Of a stretch of 64,000 bases of DNA, positions 52,133 to 60,976 are shown piece after piece (positions within the stretch are counted from its first letter, which is position 1; every line of letters begins with the position of its first letter). The stretch is taken from the NCBI RefSeq assembly GCF_013378445.1, contig NZ_JABXYK010000014.1:1-64000 (forward strand), written 5' to 3'. The stretch comes from Mycoplana rhizolycopersici (GTDB taxonomy: Bacteria; Pseudomonadota; Alphaproteobacteria; Rhizobiales; Rhizobiaceae). The notes below the pieces were generated by a model. The model was given only the letters and a program-made list of their open reading frames with translations, was not told where the DNA came from and did no database searches. The position numbers were made by a program, and so were the translations under genes.

Positions 52133-53140
52133 TCAGGCGGCAAGCGGCCCCGTCACCCTGATGTCGCCCACGTGCATGCCGTTCCAGTTGTGCATCGCCC
52201 GGTTGGCCTGGCTCAGCAGGGCGTTACGCACCGCTTCGTCATGGTCGAAGAAGCGGGCCAGCGTTGCTGCGACCATGGCCTCGGCCGCGCGCGTGGCGCC
52301 ATCCTCGCATTTCAGCGCAATGGCGATGCCCTTTTCGGGTACCGCCGCGCAGAAGACGCCTTCCGCACCGGTCTTGGCGAAGATGCGTCCTGGCGCCGTC
52401 TGCATCAGGCGCGTGCAGGCGCGCCCTGTGCCTGCGACGTAGAAGGGTTCGGCCATGCAGGCATCGATCAGCCGCTTGGCGGCTCGGGCGCGAACAGGCT
52501 CCAGCCCTGCCCCCGTCGCCATCCTTGCAAAACCATGGGCAAGCTTGCGCAGCGGCACCGCATAGGTGGGGATCGAGCAGCCGTCGATGCCGCAGTCGTC
52601 GTGCGCGAGCGCGGCCCCCGTCAGGCTCTCCATGACGTCGCGGATTTCCGCCTGGATGGGATGGTCGTAGCCGACATAGCCCTTCACGTCGGTGCCGGTG
52701 TGGCAGGCGGTGCAGACGAAGCCCGCATGCTTGCCCGAACAGTTGTTGTGCAGCGCAGTCGGGCGTTCCATCGCCCGCGCCTGGTGGATCAATGCCGGCT
52801 GGTCAAAAGCCCAATGGGCGCCACATTCGAGCGCGCCCGCATCGCGGCCGGCGGCCGCAAGCATGCTTGCTGCGAGCGCCGCGTGCTCCGGCTCGCCGCT
52901 GTGCGAGGCGCAGGCAAGCGCCAGTTCCCGGTCGCCGAAGCCATAGGCGTCCGCCGCGCCGCTTTCCACCAGCGGCAGCGCCTGCATCGCCTTGCAGGCG
53001 GAGCGGGGGAAAATGGCGGCGTCGACCTCGCCGCCGGCAAGGATCACCTTGCCGTCACCATCGACGGCAACGACCATGCCGCGATGGCGGCTTTCCACGC
53101 GGTTTCCACGCGTCACCTCGACTATTACGGGATTTTCCAT
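52133..53140 (-). CDS. L-asparaginase, Rhizobium etli type
   Basis: A 335-residue asparaginase of the rhizobial class unrelated to the E. coli enzymes. All residues of the active site known for the R. etli enzyme are in place: Ser47 and Lys50 in FPRSACKAM, Ser79 in ASHSGEP, Cys135 and Lys138 in NNCSGKHAGF, Asp187 and Cys189 in IDGCSIP, Cys243 and Lys257 in ACTRLM and IFAKTG. It would hydrolyse L-asparagine to aspartate and ammonia, supporting asparagine use as nitrogen or carbon source. ATG 53140 follows GAGGG by 9 bases; the longer frame is a shadow of the gene beyond. It stands alone; the usual permease partner is not adjacent. Confidence 0.92.
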   Translation of the reverse strand: MENPVIVEVTRGNRVESRHRGMVVAVDGDGKVILAGGEVDAAIFPRSACKAMQALPLVESGAADAYGFGDRELALACASHSGEPEHAALAASMLAAAGRDAGALECGAHWAFDQPALIHQARAMERPTALHNNCSGKHAGFVCTACHTGTDVKGYVGYDHPIQAEIRDVMESLTGAALAHDDCGIDGCSIPTYAVPLRKLAHGFARMATGAGLEPVRARAAKRLIDACMAEPFYVAGTGRACTRLMQTAPGRIFAKTGAEGVFCAAVPEKGIAIALKCEDGATRAAEAMVAATLARFFDHDEAVRNALLSQANRAMHNWNGMHVGDIRVTGPLAA

Positions 53141-53224
53141 GCCAGATGCCCTCAAAATTCCAAGATCGCTTGCCGTATTAGCCCAGACTGTGTCTGAAAT
53201 CAGCAACATACGGAGAAGAGCCGG

Positions 53225-53962
53225 ATGAAAGTCGGCAGGAAGGTGCTGATCCTGTTTCTCGCGATCTACCTGATGCCGGCGCTGGCGAGCGCGGGCTACT
53301 GGTACCTGCTGGACCGGCCGGCCTCCTGGCGGGAGGCGAACTGGACGTCGGCCGGCATCCTGCCGGCGCCGGTGGCCGAACCGCGCGCGACGGTCCACAT
53401 CTTCTCGGCTGCGACCGGCGGCATGAAGGGCGCCTTTGCCAGCCATTCCTGGATCGTCACCAAGGCTGCGAACGCCACTGCATACGACCGCTACGACAAG
53501 GTCGGTTGGGGCAGCCCGGTGCGGCGCAACGGCTACCCCGCCGACGCCTTCTGGTATTCCAACCGGCCGCGTGTGGTCGTCTCGCTTGCGGGCGAGGAAG
53601 CGGCAAGGCTGATCCCGACGATCGAGGCTGCGATAGAGGCCTACCCCTACGCGCAGCCGGGCGGCTACCGCATGTGGCCGGGCCCGAACTCGAACACCTT
53701 CGTGGCGCACGTGCTGAAGAGCGTGCCGGAACTGGGAGCTGTGCTGCCGCCGGAAGCCGTCGGGCGCGACTTCCTGCCGTGGGGCACCTTCTTCGAACTT
53801 GCGCCCGACGGCCGCGATTTCCACGTGAGCCTGGTCGGTCTGGTCGGATTCTCCGCGGGCGTTCGCAGCGGCCTCGAATTCCATCTCGCCGGCCTCGTTG
53901 CCGGGATCGACGTCACGCGCCCGGGCCTGAAGATCCCGGCCCTCGGCCGCGTGGGCATCTGA
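53225..53962 (+). CDS. DUF3750 family protein
   Basis: A 245-residue protein with one N-terminal membrane helix or signal (KVLILFLAIYLMPALASAGYWYL). The rest fits DUF3750: VHIFSAATGGMKGAFASHSWIVTKAAN, WGSPVRRNGYPADAFWYSNRP, then GPNSNTFVAHVLKSVPELG. It is probably periplasmic; His in SHSW and Asn/Thr in NSNTF suggest a papain-like or related hydrolase fold, which is an inference. ATG 53225 follows GAAGAGCC. Function unknown. Confidence 0.85.
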   Translation: MKVGRKVLILFLAIYLMPALASAGYWYLLDRPASWREANWTSAGILPAPVAEPRATVHIFSAATGGMKGAFASHSWIVTKAANATAYDRYDKVGWGSPVRRNGYPADAFWYSNRPRVVVSLAGEEAARLIPTIEAAIEAYPYAQPGGYRMWPGPNSNTFVAHVLKSVPELGAVLPPEAVGRDFLPWGTFFELAPDGRDFHVSLVGLVGFSAGVRSGLEFHLAGLVAGIDVTRPGLKIPALGRVGI

Positions 53963-54140
53963 GCCGGCGCCCGTCGCGGCTCCGCGAGTAAGCTGCGATA
54001 CTTTCGGCATTGGCCACACCGCGTGCGTCGGACATCCGCACACGGCAGCGCTGCGGCCATTTCCGGCTGCGGCGAAAGCTTGCCCTTTCGGGGCGGCGGG
54101 AAATGTGATCCATTCGCCCCTTTCCAGAATCGATACCCGC

Positions 54141-55562
54141 ATGACACACACAATCCAGCACACCGACGCGCCGCCACGCCTTTCAGCGCTTTTCCGCCCC
54201 GAGAATCTGTTCGCGACGCTGATGCTCGGCGGCGGCATCGCCCTGCATGCGATCGAGACCTACATCACGGCCACCCTGATGCCGTCGATCGTGCGCGATA
54301 TCGGCGGGCTTGCGCTGTTTGCATGGGCGACGACGCTCTATGTCGCCGCATCGGTCATCGGGTCGATCTTCGTGGCCGTGCGTCCGGCAAGCGTTACGCT
54401 CAATCGCTGCTACGTGGCGGGCGCCGCCCTGTTCGGGCTCGGCAGCCTGATCTGCGCGATTGCGCCGGTGATTGGTGTCGTGCTGCTCGGCCGCACCGTG
54501 CAGGGGCTCGGCGCCGGCCTTTTGGTCGCGCTCGGCTACTCCTTCATCCGCTTCGTCTATCCCGAGCCGCTGTGGCGAAAGGCGACGACGCTCTATGCGG
54601 CGATCTGGGGCGTGTCGACCCTGCTCGGGCCTTCCATCGGCGGCATTTTCGCCAATGGCGGCGCCTGGCGCGAAGCCTTCCTGATGCTGGTGCCGATCTC
54701 GCTCCTGATGGCCTACATGGCGCCACGGCGGCTGCCGCCGGGGGAGGACCGCGAAAGCGCGCCTCCCGCCCCGTTCACGCAGATCGCACTGGTTCTTGGC
54801 TCGGTGCTGCTGGTCTCCTTTGCCGGCTCGGTCGACGAAGTGGCGCTGCGGGCGGGACTGGCGGGTCTCGCCGCCGTCGCGATCGCAGCCATGCTGGCGG
54901 TCGAGCGGCGCTCCAAGGTCCTGCTCCTGCCGGCGCGGACGGCCACCCTAGCCTCGCCGCTGGGGCGCATCTACGCGATCATGGTGCTCCTGATGGTCAC
55001 CCTGACCTCGGATGTCTACATTCCGTATTTCCTGCAGGAACTGCACGGGCTCGATCCGCTGGCCTCCGGGTATCTGGTCGCCGTCGTCGCACTCGGATGG
55101 ACCATGGCGGCATTCCTGACCTCCGGGCTCAGCGGGCGGAATGCGATCCGTTCCATCATCGCGGGCACCGTGGTCGAGGCCGCCTCGACCGGCGCGATGG
55201 TGTTCCTGCTCGCCCGGCACAATCCCGAAAGCAGCATATCGCAGCTTGCCCCGCTGACGGTCGCGATCTTCGGAATGGGGTTCGGCGTCGGGATGGGCTG
55301 GGCGCATCTGGTGACGCTGGTGCTGCGGCTGGCGCCGGACAGCGAGAAGGACAAGGCATCGGCTGCGATCACGACCATGCAGTCGATCGGCAGCGCGTTC
55401 GGCGCGGCCCTTTCGGGCGTGCTGGCCAACAGCTTCGGCCTGCTCCACCCCGGCGGCGTCGCCGGCAGCATATCGGCGGCCACGTGGCTCTTCGGCATGC
55501 TGGCGCTGCCGGCTCTGCTGGCCTTCCTGCTTTCGGCGAGCCTGCGCAAGGAGATCGGCTGA
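54141..55562 (+). CDS. MFS multidrug transporter (DHA2/EmrB-like)
   Basis: A 473-residue permease with about 14 helices: LFATLMLGGGIALHAIETYITATLMPSIVRDIGG in the first helices, LLGRTVQGLGAGLLVALGYSFIRF (motif C-like), and LVTLVLRLAPDSEKDKASAAITTMQSIGSAFGA in the second half. EmrB-type pumps expel lipophilic drugs. The start is not certain: ATG 54141 lacks a clear site, and GTG 54105 is a possible earlier start. A quinone oxidoreductase gene converges 20 bp after it. Substrate unknown. Confidence 0.87.
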   Translation: MTHTIQHTDAPPRLSALFRPENLFATLMLGGGIALHAIETYITATLMPSIVRDIGGLALFAWATTLYVAASVIGSIFVAVRPASVTLNRCYVAGAALFGLGSLICAIAPVIGVVLLGRTVQGLGAGLLVALGYSFIRFVYPEPLWRKATTLYAAIWGVSTLLGPSIGGIFANGGAWREAFLMLVPISLLMAYMAPRRLPPGEDRESAPPAPFTQIALVLGSVLLVSFAGSVDEVALRAGLAGLAAVAIAAMLAVERRSKVLLLPARTATLASPLGRIYAIMVLLMVTLTSDVYIPYFLQELHGLDPLASGYLVAVVALGWTMAAFLTSGLSGRNAIRSIIAGTVVEAASTGAMVFLLARHNPESSISQLAPLTVAIFGMGFGVGMGWAHLVTLVLRLAPDSEKDKASAAITTMQSIGSAFGAALSGVLANSFGLLHPGGVAGSISAATWLFGMLALPALLAFLLSASLRKEIG

Positions 55563-55581
55563 CACCGGTCTCCTGCTGCGC

Positions 55582-56583
55582 TCAATCGAAGCTGATCACC
55601 ACCTTGCCGACATGATCGCCGTGCTCCAGCATCCGGTGCGCATCAGCGATTTTCGTATAGGGCAGGACCGCCTGGATGACCGGCGCGACACGGCCGGAAT
55701 CAAGCAGCGGCCATGCCTGTTCCAGAAGCGCGTCGCGGATCTGGCGCTTTTCCTCCGCCGTGCGCGGGCGAAGGGTGGAGCCCATGACGCGCAGGCGCTT
55801 CAACAGGATCGGCCCGAGGTTGACCTTGTCGGCAAAGGCACCGCCGAGGAAGGCGATGATGGAAAGCCGGCCATCCTGCGCCAGCGATTTCAGGTTGCGG
55901 TCGAAATAGGCAGCGCCGACCATGTCGAGGATGATGTCCACGCCGCGCCTGCCGGTCTCCTCTGCGATCACCGCGCAAAAATCCTCGCTGCGGTAGTTGA
56001 TCGCGCGCGACGCGCCGAGGCCGACGCAGGCTTCGCATTTCTCGGTGGTTCCGGCCGTGGCAAAGACCCTTGCGCCGAAAGCCGTGGCAAGCTGGATCGC
56101 CGTCGTGCCGATGCCGCTGGTGCCGCCGTGTACCAGTACCGTATCGCCCGCCTTCAGCCCCGCCATCATGAAGACGTTGGCCCAGACGGTGAAGAACGTC
56201 TCCGGCAGGGCTGCCGCCTTGACCGCATCATAGCTCTTGGGAAAACGCAGGGCCTGGGTTGCGGGCACCGCGCAATACTGCGCGTACCCCCCGCCATTGA
56301 CGAGCGCACAGACCTTGTCGCCGATCGAAAATCCACTGGCGCCGGGACCAAGGCCCACCACCTCGCCGGCGACTTCGAGACCGAGGATGGGACTGGCGCC
56401 GGGCGGCGGCGGGTAGTCGCCCTTGCGCTGCATGAGATCGGGACGGTTGATGCCGGCGGCTTCGACGCGCACCAGAATGTCGCCTGCGCGCGGCAGCGGC
56501 AGCGGCCCTTGCGCGACCAGAAGATTTTCCACGCCACCGGGCTCGCTCACGTCGACGAAGGACATGGTTTCGGGCAGCGTCAT
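55582..56583 (-). CDS. NAD(P)H quinone oxidoreductase (PIG3/Qor-type)
   Basis: A 333-residue medium-chain reductase without zinc ligands. [34 protein letters not shown], the catalytic-domain segment, is followed by [18 protein letters not shown] and the NADPH-binding AINYRSEDF region. It reduces quinones or other electrophiles by one or two electrons. ATG 56583 follows AAGGAGA by 7 bases; the longer frame to 56670 lacks one. Convergent with the MFS gene. Confidence 0.9.
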   Translation of the reverse strand: MTLPETMSFVDVSEPGGVENLLVAQGPLPLPRAGDILVRVEAAGINRPDLMQRKGDYPPPPGASPILGLEVAGEVVGLGPGASGFSIGDKVCALVNGGGYAQYCAVPATQALRFPKSYDAVKAAALPETFFTVWANVFMMAGLKAGDTVLVHGGTSGIGTTAIQLATAFGARVFATAGTTEKCEACVGLGASRAINYRSEDFCAVIAEETGRRGVDIILDMVGAAYFDRNLKSLAQDGRLSIIAFLGGAFADKVNLGPILLKRLRVMGSTLRPRTAEEKRQIRDALLEQAWPLLDSGRVAPVIQAVLPYTKIADAHRMLEHGDHVGKVVISFD

Positions 56584-56731
56584 GGCAGTCTCCTTGGGGC
56601 AGGCTGCGGGCTGGTTGCCGCCCGCTTCTTGCATGACCATAGCGGAAACCATTCCGTGACGACATGGCATTGGCAGCGATACATTAAATTTGCTTCATCA
56701 GGAAGCTCGCCACAATTTGCCACAAATCATT

Positions 56732-56747
56732 GAAATCATGTGATTTC
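56732..56747. promoter_or_regulatory. Inverted repeat upstream of the DUF1344 gene
   Basis: GAAATCA, TG, TGATTTC, with ATG-flanks extending the symmetry. It lies 162 bp before ATG 56909 and 149 bp upstream of the leftward quinone reductase start, so it could serve either gene. Confidence 0.3.
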
Positions 56748-56908
56748 ATGGACTTGTAGAATTACCTATCTTTAATTTGAAGTGGCGCTTGCGCACGCTT
56801 AACGTCCATATCGAAGTCGGGAAGCGCCGGCGGCCCTGGCCGTGACGCGACGCCTTTCGGACGACTTCCGAAATGAGGCCCTACAAGGGCCTAACCAGGA
56901 CAAGTCTC

Positions 56909-57169
56909 ATGCGTGTTCTTCTCTCCAATCTCGCAATCGTCAGCGTTCTGTCCGCGCCGGGCTTCGCCTTCGCTGCGGCGCAGACCGTTACCGGAACCGT
57001 GAAAGCCTACAGCTCGTCGGCAATGACGCTGACGCTTTCGGACGGCACCGCCTACATGCTGCCGAAGGGTTTCAAGGATCCGGGTCTGAAGGCCGGCGAG
57101 AAGGTATCGATCTCCTATGACATGGTCGGGAAGAAGCACGAAGCCAAGACTGTAAAGATCCTGGAGTGA
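56909..57169 (+). CDS. DUF1344 small exported protein
   Basis: An 86-residue precursor: a Sec signal (RVLLSNLAIVSVLSAPGFAFA) and a mature ~60-residue beta-rich domain with TVTGTVKAYSSSAMTLTLSDGTAYMLPKGF and KVSISYDMVGKKHEAKTVKIL, which is the DUF1344 pattern of rhizobia. An AGGA site precedes ATG 56909; a longer start at 56873 is possible. A 12-bp hairpin at 57261-57290 ends the unit. Function unknown, periplasmic. Confidence 0.85.
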   Translation: MRVLLSNLAIVSVLSAPGFAFAAAQTVTGTVKAYSSSAMTLTLSDGTAYMLPKGFKDPGLKAGEKVSISYDMVGKKHEAKTVKILE

Positions 57170-57260
57170 CCTCAGCAGTCTTGAGCGGTCTGCCCCGACC
57201 CAACTACAGCCGCTCAGGATAGGCCGACCAGCTCTGTGTGTGTACGGCTGGCGGTCGAAA

Positions 57261-57290
57261 GAGGGCGGATCCGTGGCCGGATCCGCCCTC
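57261..57290. terminator. Terminator-like hairpin between convergent genes
   Basis: A perfect 12-bp stem (57261-57272 with 57279-57290) with a 6-base loop. There is no strong T-run. It lies between the DUF1344 gene and the convergent GGDEF/EAL gene. Confidence 0.55.
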
Positions 57291-57329
57291 CCCTATTCAC
57301 CGGTGGCCGCCTTGGGTGATCTCCTTGGA

Positions 57330-59129
57330 TCAGGCGGCCTCGCGCATCTCCACCGAACACAGGACGACACCGTTGGCGCTGAGCTTGGCCTGGCTCTTGA
57401 GCGTTGCGATGCGAGCGCTGATCTGCTGGGGATCTGCAACGAGGTCCCCCTCGTGGATGACGAGAACCACCGCCGAGCAACGCATCAGCGGAAAGTTGCG
57501 GGCATTGCCATCGCGGTCATGCCCCCTGATGCCGTCGGCCTGCAGATCCTCCAGCGCATAAAGCTGCCGGGCCTCCCGGGTGAAATCGCCCAGAAGCCGC
57601 TGCAGCAGTTCCTCCACCGAGGCGACGTCGCGCCCCGAGATGCCGGCAAAGAAATCATCCCCGCCGAGATGGCCGATGAACACGTCGTCTCCGATGAAGT
57701 GGCGGCGTAGAAGCGAGGCGAACAGCAGGATCGCGCGATCCCCCATCTGGAAGCCGTAGTGATCGTTGAAGGGCTTGAAGTTGTCGAAGTCGAAGTAGCA
57801 GAAGCAGCGCAGCTGGTCGCCGTCGAGCGCCCGGTCCTGGAGGTATTCATGGATCGAGCGGTTGCCGAGCAGGCCGGTGAGCGGGTTCTGATCCTCGGCC
57901 GCCTTCAACTGCTTTTCGCTGATGATCTTGAGCAGCGACGAGGCGCTGAGGATGCCGGCATAGCGCATGTTCTCCGTCAGGATCACGCATTCGCTGCCGC
58001 CCATGTCGGCGAAGATGTTTAGAAGCTGCTCGGCCGGCGTCTCCAGGTCGGCGACCGGCGCCATCTTGGCGAAATGCGAAAGGCTCTTCTGGTACAGCCT
58101 GTTCTTCAGGAGATCGCGACCGAAGGGATGATAGCTCAACTCGCGAACGTGATATTCGTGCAGAATGCCGCGCGGCTCGCCATTGGCGTTCAGGACGGGG
58201 AAGAAGGTGCGCTTCGGATCCTTGCGAAACAGCTCGAACACGGATTCGAGACTGTCGGCCTCGTGTACGGCCGGGAGGTGCTCGATCTGGCGGCGGATGA
58301 GGATGCTGTCCAGCGAGGGCGAATTGCGCCGGCCGGCGGCCGCCCGTGCAATCGGCGAATAGACCGGCTGCAGCGCCGACATGTCCGTCTGCGGACGGGA
58401 GATGTACCAGCCCTGCACGAGATCACAGCCGGCATCGCGGCAAGCGAGGAATTCCGCCTCCGTCTCCACGCCTTCGGCGATCACCCGGATACCGAGCACG
58501 TGGGAGACATTGACCATGTTCTTGACCAGGTGGCGCTTGCGGGCATCCGCCTCCAGGCCGGAGATGAAATGGCGATCGATCTTCAGATAGTCGATCGGAT
58601 TGTCGCAGAGCACTTTCATGCCGCTGTGGCCGGCGCCGAAATCGTCGACGGCAAGCTTGAACCCTTCCTGGCGCAGCCGTGCCATCAGCACCCCGAAGTC
58701 CGGCACGTCACTGTGATCGAAGCGCTCGGAGATCTCGAAGCAGATGGACGAGGCGGGGATGCCCGCGCGCTTGAGGTGGCTCGACAGGCGCTCCACGATA
58801 TCGCCCGCCTGCATGATCAGGCGGGAGTCGAGGTTGACGAACAGGGTCCGGCTGGAAAAATCCGGCAGTGTCGCGAAGGCTGCCAGCGCGCGGCTGGTGA
58901 CCATGTGCTCCAGAGCCAGCAATTGCCCCGCCGCGTGGGCGCGGTCGAGGAGATCAAGCGGCGAGGAAAAGCCCAGCCGCTCGTGCCCGCGCATCAGCGA
59001 CTCGTAGCCGAAGACCGCGCCGGAGGCCGTTTCCACGATCGGCTGGAATGCCGTTTCCACGACCAGCTTGGCGAGGGTCACGATCTGGTCGTCGCCGAAA
59101 CGGCGAAGGCTGAGCATATCGGCGGACAT
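57330..59129 (-). CDS. EAL-CBS-GGDEF-type cyclic-di-GMP protein with altered motifs
   Basis: A 599-residue protein with the reverse domain order. The EAL domain comes first (about 15-255): the motif is ESL at 43-45 in GYESLMRG, with the other ligands kept (FVNLDSR, CFEISERF, VDDFGAGHSG, LKIDRHF, IAEGVETE). A middle region (about 280-420) has two CBS-like repeats. The GGDEF domain is last; its motif is GGDDF at 489-493, so the catalytic Glu is replaced by Asp. Phosphodiesterase activity is plausible; cyclase activity is doubtful. It may be a phosphodiesterase tuned by CBS nucleotide binding and a GTP-binding GGDEF-like domain. Confidence 0.88.
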   Translation of the reverse strand: MSADMLSLRRFGDDQIVTLAKLVVETAFQPIVETASGAVFGYESLMRGHERLGFSSPLDLLDRAHAAGQLLALEHMVTSRALAAFATLPDFSSRTLFVNLDSRLIMQAGDIVERLSSHLKRAGIPASSICFEISERFDHSDVPDFGVLMARLRQEGFKLAVDDFGAGHSGMKVLCDNPIDYLKIDRHFISGLEADARKRHLVKNMVNVSHVLGIRVIAEGVETEAEFLACRDAGCDLVQGWYISRPQTDMSALQPVYSPIARAAAGRRNSPSLDSILIRRQIEHLPAVHEADSLESVFELFRKDPKRTFFPVLNANGEPRGILHEYHVRELSYHPFGRDLLKNRLYQKSLSHFAKMAPVADLETPAEQLLNIFADMGGSECVILTENMRYAGILSASSLLKIISEKQLKAAEDQNPLTGLLGNRSIHEYLQDRALDGDQLRCFCYFDFDNFKPFNDHYGFQMGDRAILLFASLLRRHFIGDDVFIGHLGGDDFFAGISGRDVASVEELLQRLLGDFTREARQLYALEDLQADGIRGHDRDGNARNFPLMRCSAVVLVIHEGDLVADPQQISARIATLKSQAKLSANGVVLCSVEMREAA

Positions 59130-59246
59130 TGCGGACTCCGGACAAGAATTGCCGGAAGCATGTTCGTCGATCCTGAAAAAACCGTTTCCCGAATATGACA
59201 GTTTCTTGAAACTTCAACGACAGCAAACACTTACATGACGATTTTA

Positions 59247-59684
59247 TCATATTCTCAAGGTCAGCATCACCGCACCCGTGGCGATGAAGCAGACGGCGAG
59301 CCAGTGCATCGGCGACAGGCGCTCGCCGAGGAAGATCGCGGCAAAGGCGGCGACGAGAACGACGCTCAGCTTGTCGACGGGGGCAACCTGGGAGGCGTTG
59401 CCGAGCTTGAGCGCGCGGAAATAGCAGAGCCAGGAAGCACCGGTGGCAAGCCCTGACAGGATCAGGAACAGCCAGCTCTTCGGCGTCACCGTCGACGGCG
59501 CCTGCCAGCCGCCGGTCAGCGACAGGATGAAGGCGATCGCGCCGAGAATGACGATGGTGCGGATAAAGGTGGCGAAATCCGAGCCCACGCCCTCGATGCC
59601 GACCTTGGCGAAGACGGCCGTCAGTGCTGCGAAGATCGCCGAACCGACGGCCCAGAACTGCCAGGACACAAGCAGCGTCTTCAC
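59247..59684 (-). CDS. EamA-family small transporter
   Basis: A 145-residue membrane protein with five helices, the half-size EamA form: SWQFWAVGSAIFAALTAVFAKVG, TFIRTIVILGAIAFILSL, WLFLILSGLATGASWLCYFRALKLGNASQVAPVDKLSVVLVA, then LGERLSPMHWLAVCFIATGAVML. It probably works as a dimer. Its GTG start at 59684 overlaps the crcB stop (GTGA), so the two are translated together. Its substrate is unknown; the link to a fluoride exporter is unusual and may only be positional. Confidence 0.88.
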   Translation of the reverse strand: MKTLLVSWQFWAVGSAIFAALTAVFAKVGIEGVGSDFATFIRTIVILGAIAFILSLTGGWQAPSTVTPKSWLFLILSGLATGASWLCYFRALKLGNASQVAPVDKLSVVLVAAFAAIFLGERLSPMHWLAVCFIATGAVMLTLRI

Positions 59685-60067
59685 GCCAGCGCCACCGGAA
59701 ACAGCCGCGCCAGGAACAGACCGGCGACGACAGCTATCAGCGACAGGACGACGCTTGAGACGACATAGGCGACCGCCATAGCAAGATTGCCGCGCTCCCA
59801 CAGAAGCGTCGCATCGAGCGCGAAGGCGGAGAAGGTGGTGAAGCCGCCGAGCACCCCGGTCGTGAGCAGCAGCCGGACTTCCTGCGGGAGATGGCCGCGA
59901 AAGGCGAAAAAGCCTGCTATCAAGCCCATCGCCATGCAGCCTATGACGTTGACGGCCAGCGTCCCGAGCGGAAAGCCGGTTCCAAAGAGGCGCGCGGCGA
60001 GAACGTTCACGCCATGGCGGCCCGCGCCACCGATGCCCGCACCGAGAAATACGATGAGATAATTCAT
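59681..60067 (-). CDS. crcB: Fluoride ion channel CrcB/Fluc
   Basis: A 128-residue dual-topology fluoride channel with four helices. GGAGRHGVNVLAARLF in the first loop, LGTLAVNVIGCMAMG (with the conserved Asn), and the central GGFTTFSAFALD are the hallmarks. The Phe pair of the fluoride path lies in the FTTFSAF segment. ATG 60067 has an AAGG site 10 bases upstream, within a hairpin (60072-60100). No crcB fluoride riboswitch was recognised upstream; the hairpin may do a similar job. Confidence 0.93.
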   Translation of the reverse strand: MNYLIVFLGAGIGGAGRHGVNVLAARLFGTGFPLGTLAVNVIGCMAMGLIAGFFAFRGHLPQEVRLLLTTGVLGGFTTFSAFALDATLLWERGNLAMAVAYVVSSVVLSLIAVVAGLFLARLFPVALA

Positions 60068-60071
60068 TTGC

Positions 60072-60100
60072 GTTACCTTATCCACGGATGTGGCGGTAAC
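60072..60100 (-). promoter_or_regulatory. Leader hairpin covering the crcB ribosome binding site
   Basis: On the minus strand GTTACC (60095-60100) pairs with GGTAAC (60072-60077), and an inner CCAC pairs with GTGG. The Shine-Dalgarno AAGG lies inside. The stem ends 4 bases before the ATG, so it could gate translation. Confidence 0.5.
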
Positions 60101-60276
60101 GGAAAACACCCGCAGCCGGCTGCGGACGCAAACCTGCCGCAGGCGACCTTCCGGTCCGCCTTCTGGCAGGAGCTATCAGCCGATATGGCGGTTGTCGGGG
60201 AGCTCCATCCCCATCACACGCAAGCTTCCTATCGCGGAAGCGGCGGCGCTGTCAAATGGCAGCGCCATCCCATCCG

Positions 60277-60828
60277 TCACGCCTTGCGCAGCGCCAGGCC
60301 GAAGCCGATCAGCGCCCAGCCCTGCATGGCAAGGTCGAAGGCCAGGAACAGGCCGAGCAGCCACAGGCTGTTGACAGGCCAGCCGATCAGGAAGACCAGG
60401 CCCGCAAGCGCCGTGACGATGCCGCCGGCCAGCAGCCAGCCCCAGCCGCCGTCCTCCCGGGCGCGCATCGCCACCCAGATGCGGAACAGGCCGGAGACGA
60501 TCAGCGCCCAGGCCATGAGCAGCGTCAGCACCTTGGCGGTGAGCTGGGGATTCACGAAGGCAAGCACGCCGGCGGCGAGATAGAGCAGCGCGCTCAGCAC
60601 CCAGTAGATCGTGTCCTTCCACGCCTTCACCTGGAAGGCATGGGCGAGATAGACGGCGCCGCCGACGATCATCAGCATGCCGACATAGTAGACGGTGACG
60701 ACGGTGGCCCAGAGAAGGTTGCCGGCGGCAATGAAGCCGAAGACGAGAAGCGCGAGGCCGAGTGCGACGAACCAGCCCCATTTGCCACGGACTTCGGATA
60801 GGCGCGGTATCGATGATTGAACAGCCAT
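60277..60828 (-). CDS. HdeD-family (DUF308) membrane protein
   Basis: A 183-residue integral membrane protein with six helices in three similar hairpins: GWFVALGLALLVFGFIAAGNLLWATVVTVYYVGMLMIVGG, then YWVLSALLYLAAGVLAFVNP, and GGIVTALAGLVFLIGWPVNSLWLLGLFLAFDLAMQG. HdeD helps E. coli survive acid at high density; the role elsewhere is unclear. ATG 60828 is preceded by a G-rich weak site. It is divergent from betI with about 150 bp between. Confidence 0.87.
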   Translation of the reverse strand: MAVQSSIPRLSEVRGKWGWFVALGLALLVFGFIAAGNLLWATVVTVYYVGMLMIVGGAVYLAHAFQVKAWKDTIYWVLSALLYLAAGVLAFVNPQLTAKVLTLLMAWALIVSGLFRIWVAMRAREDGGWGWLLAGGIVTALAGLVFLIGWPVNSLWLLGLFLAFDLAMQGWALIGFGLALRKA

Positions 60829-60924
60829 AACAACCCCCAATAGCTGATACAAGGCAATTCGATAGTATCATGAAATCGACAGTTGTCATGCGTGTGAACG
60901 GCATGATTTCGCTTGGATTTTTTT

Positions 60925-60942
60925 ATTGATTGATGAGTCAAT
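60925..60942. promoter_or_regulatory. Candidate BetI operator
   Basis: ATTGATTGATGAGTCAAT is an imperfect palindrome (14 of 18 positions symmetric), 35 bp before the betI start. It resembles the ATTGA/TCAAT arms of known BetI sites and lies between betI and the divergent hdeD gene. Confidence 0.5.
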
Positions 60943-60976
60943 TAAAAATAATGTCCTGTCGAAGGAGAGACTGGAT

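Noticed and set aside
60068-60160. A crcB-type fluoride riboswitch
   Set aside because: The conserved elements of that motif are not visible; only the short hairpin at 60072-60100 is.
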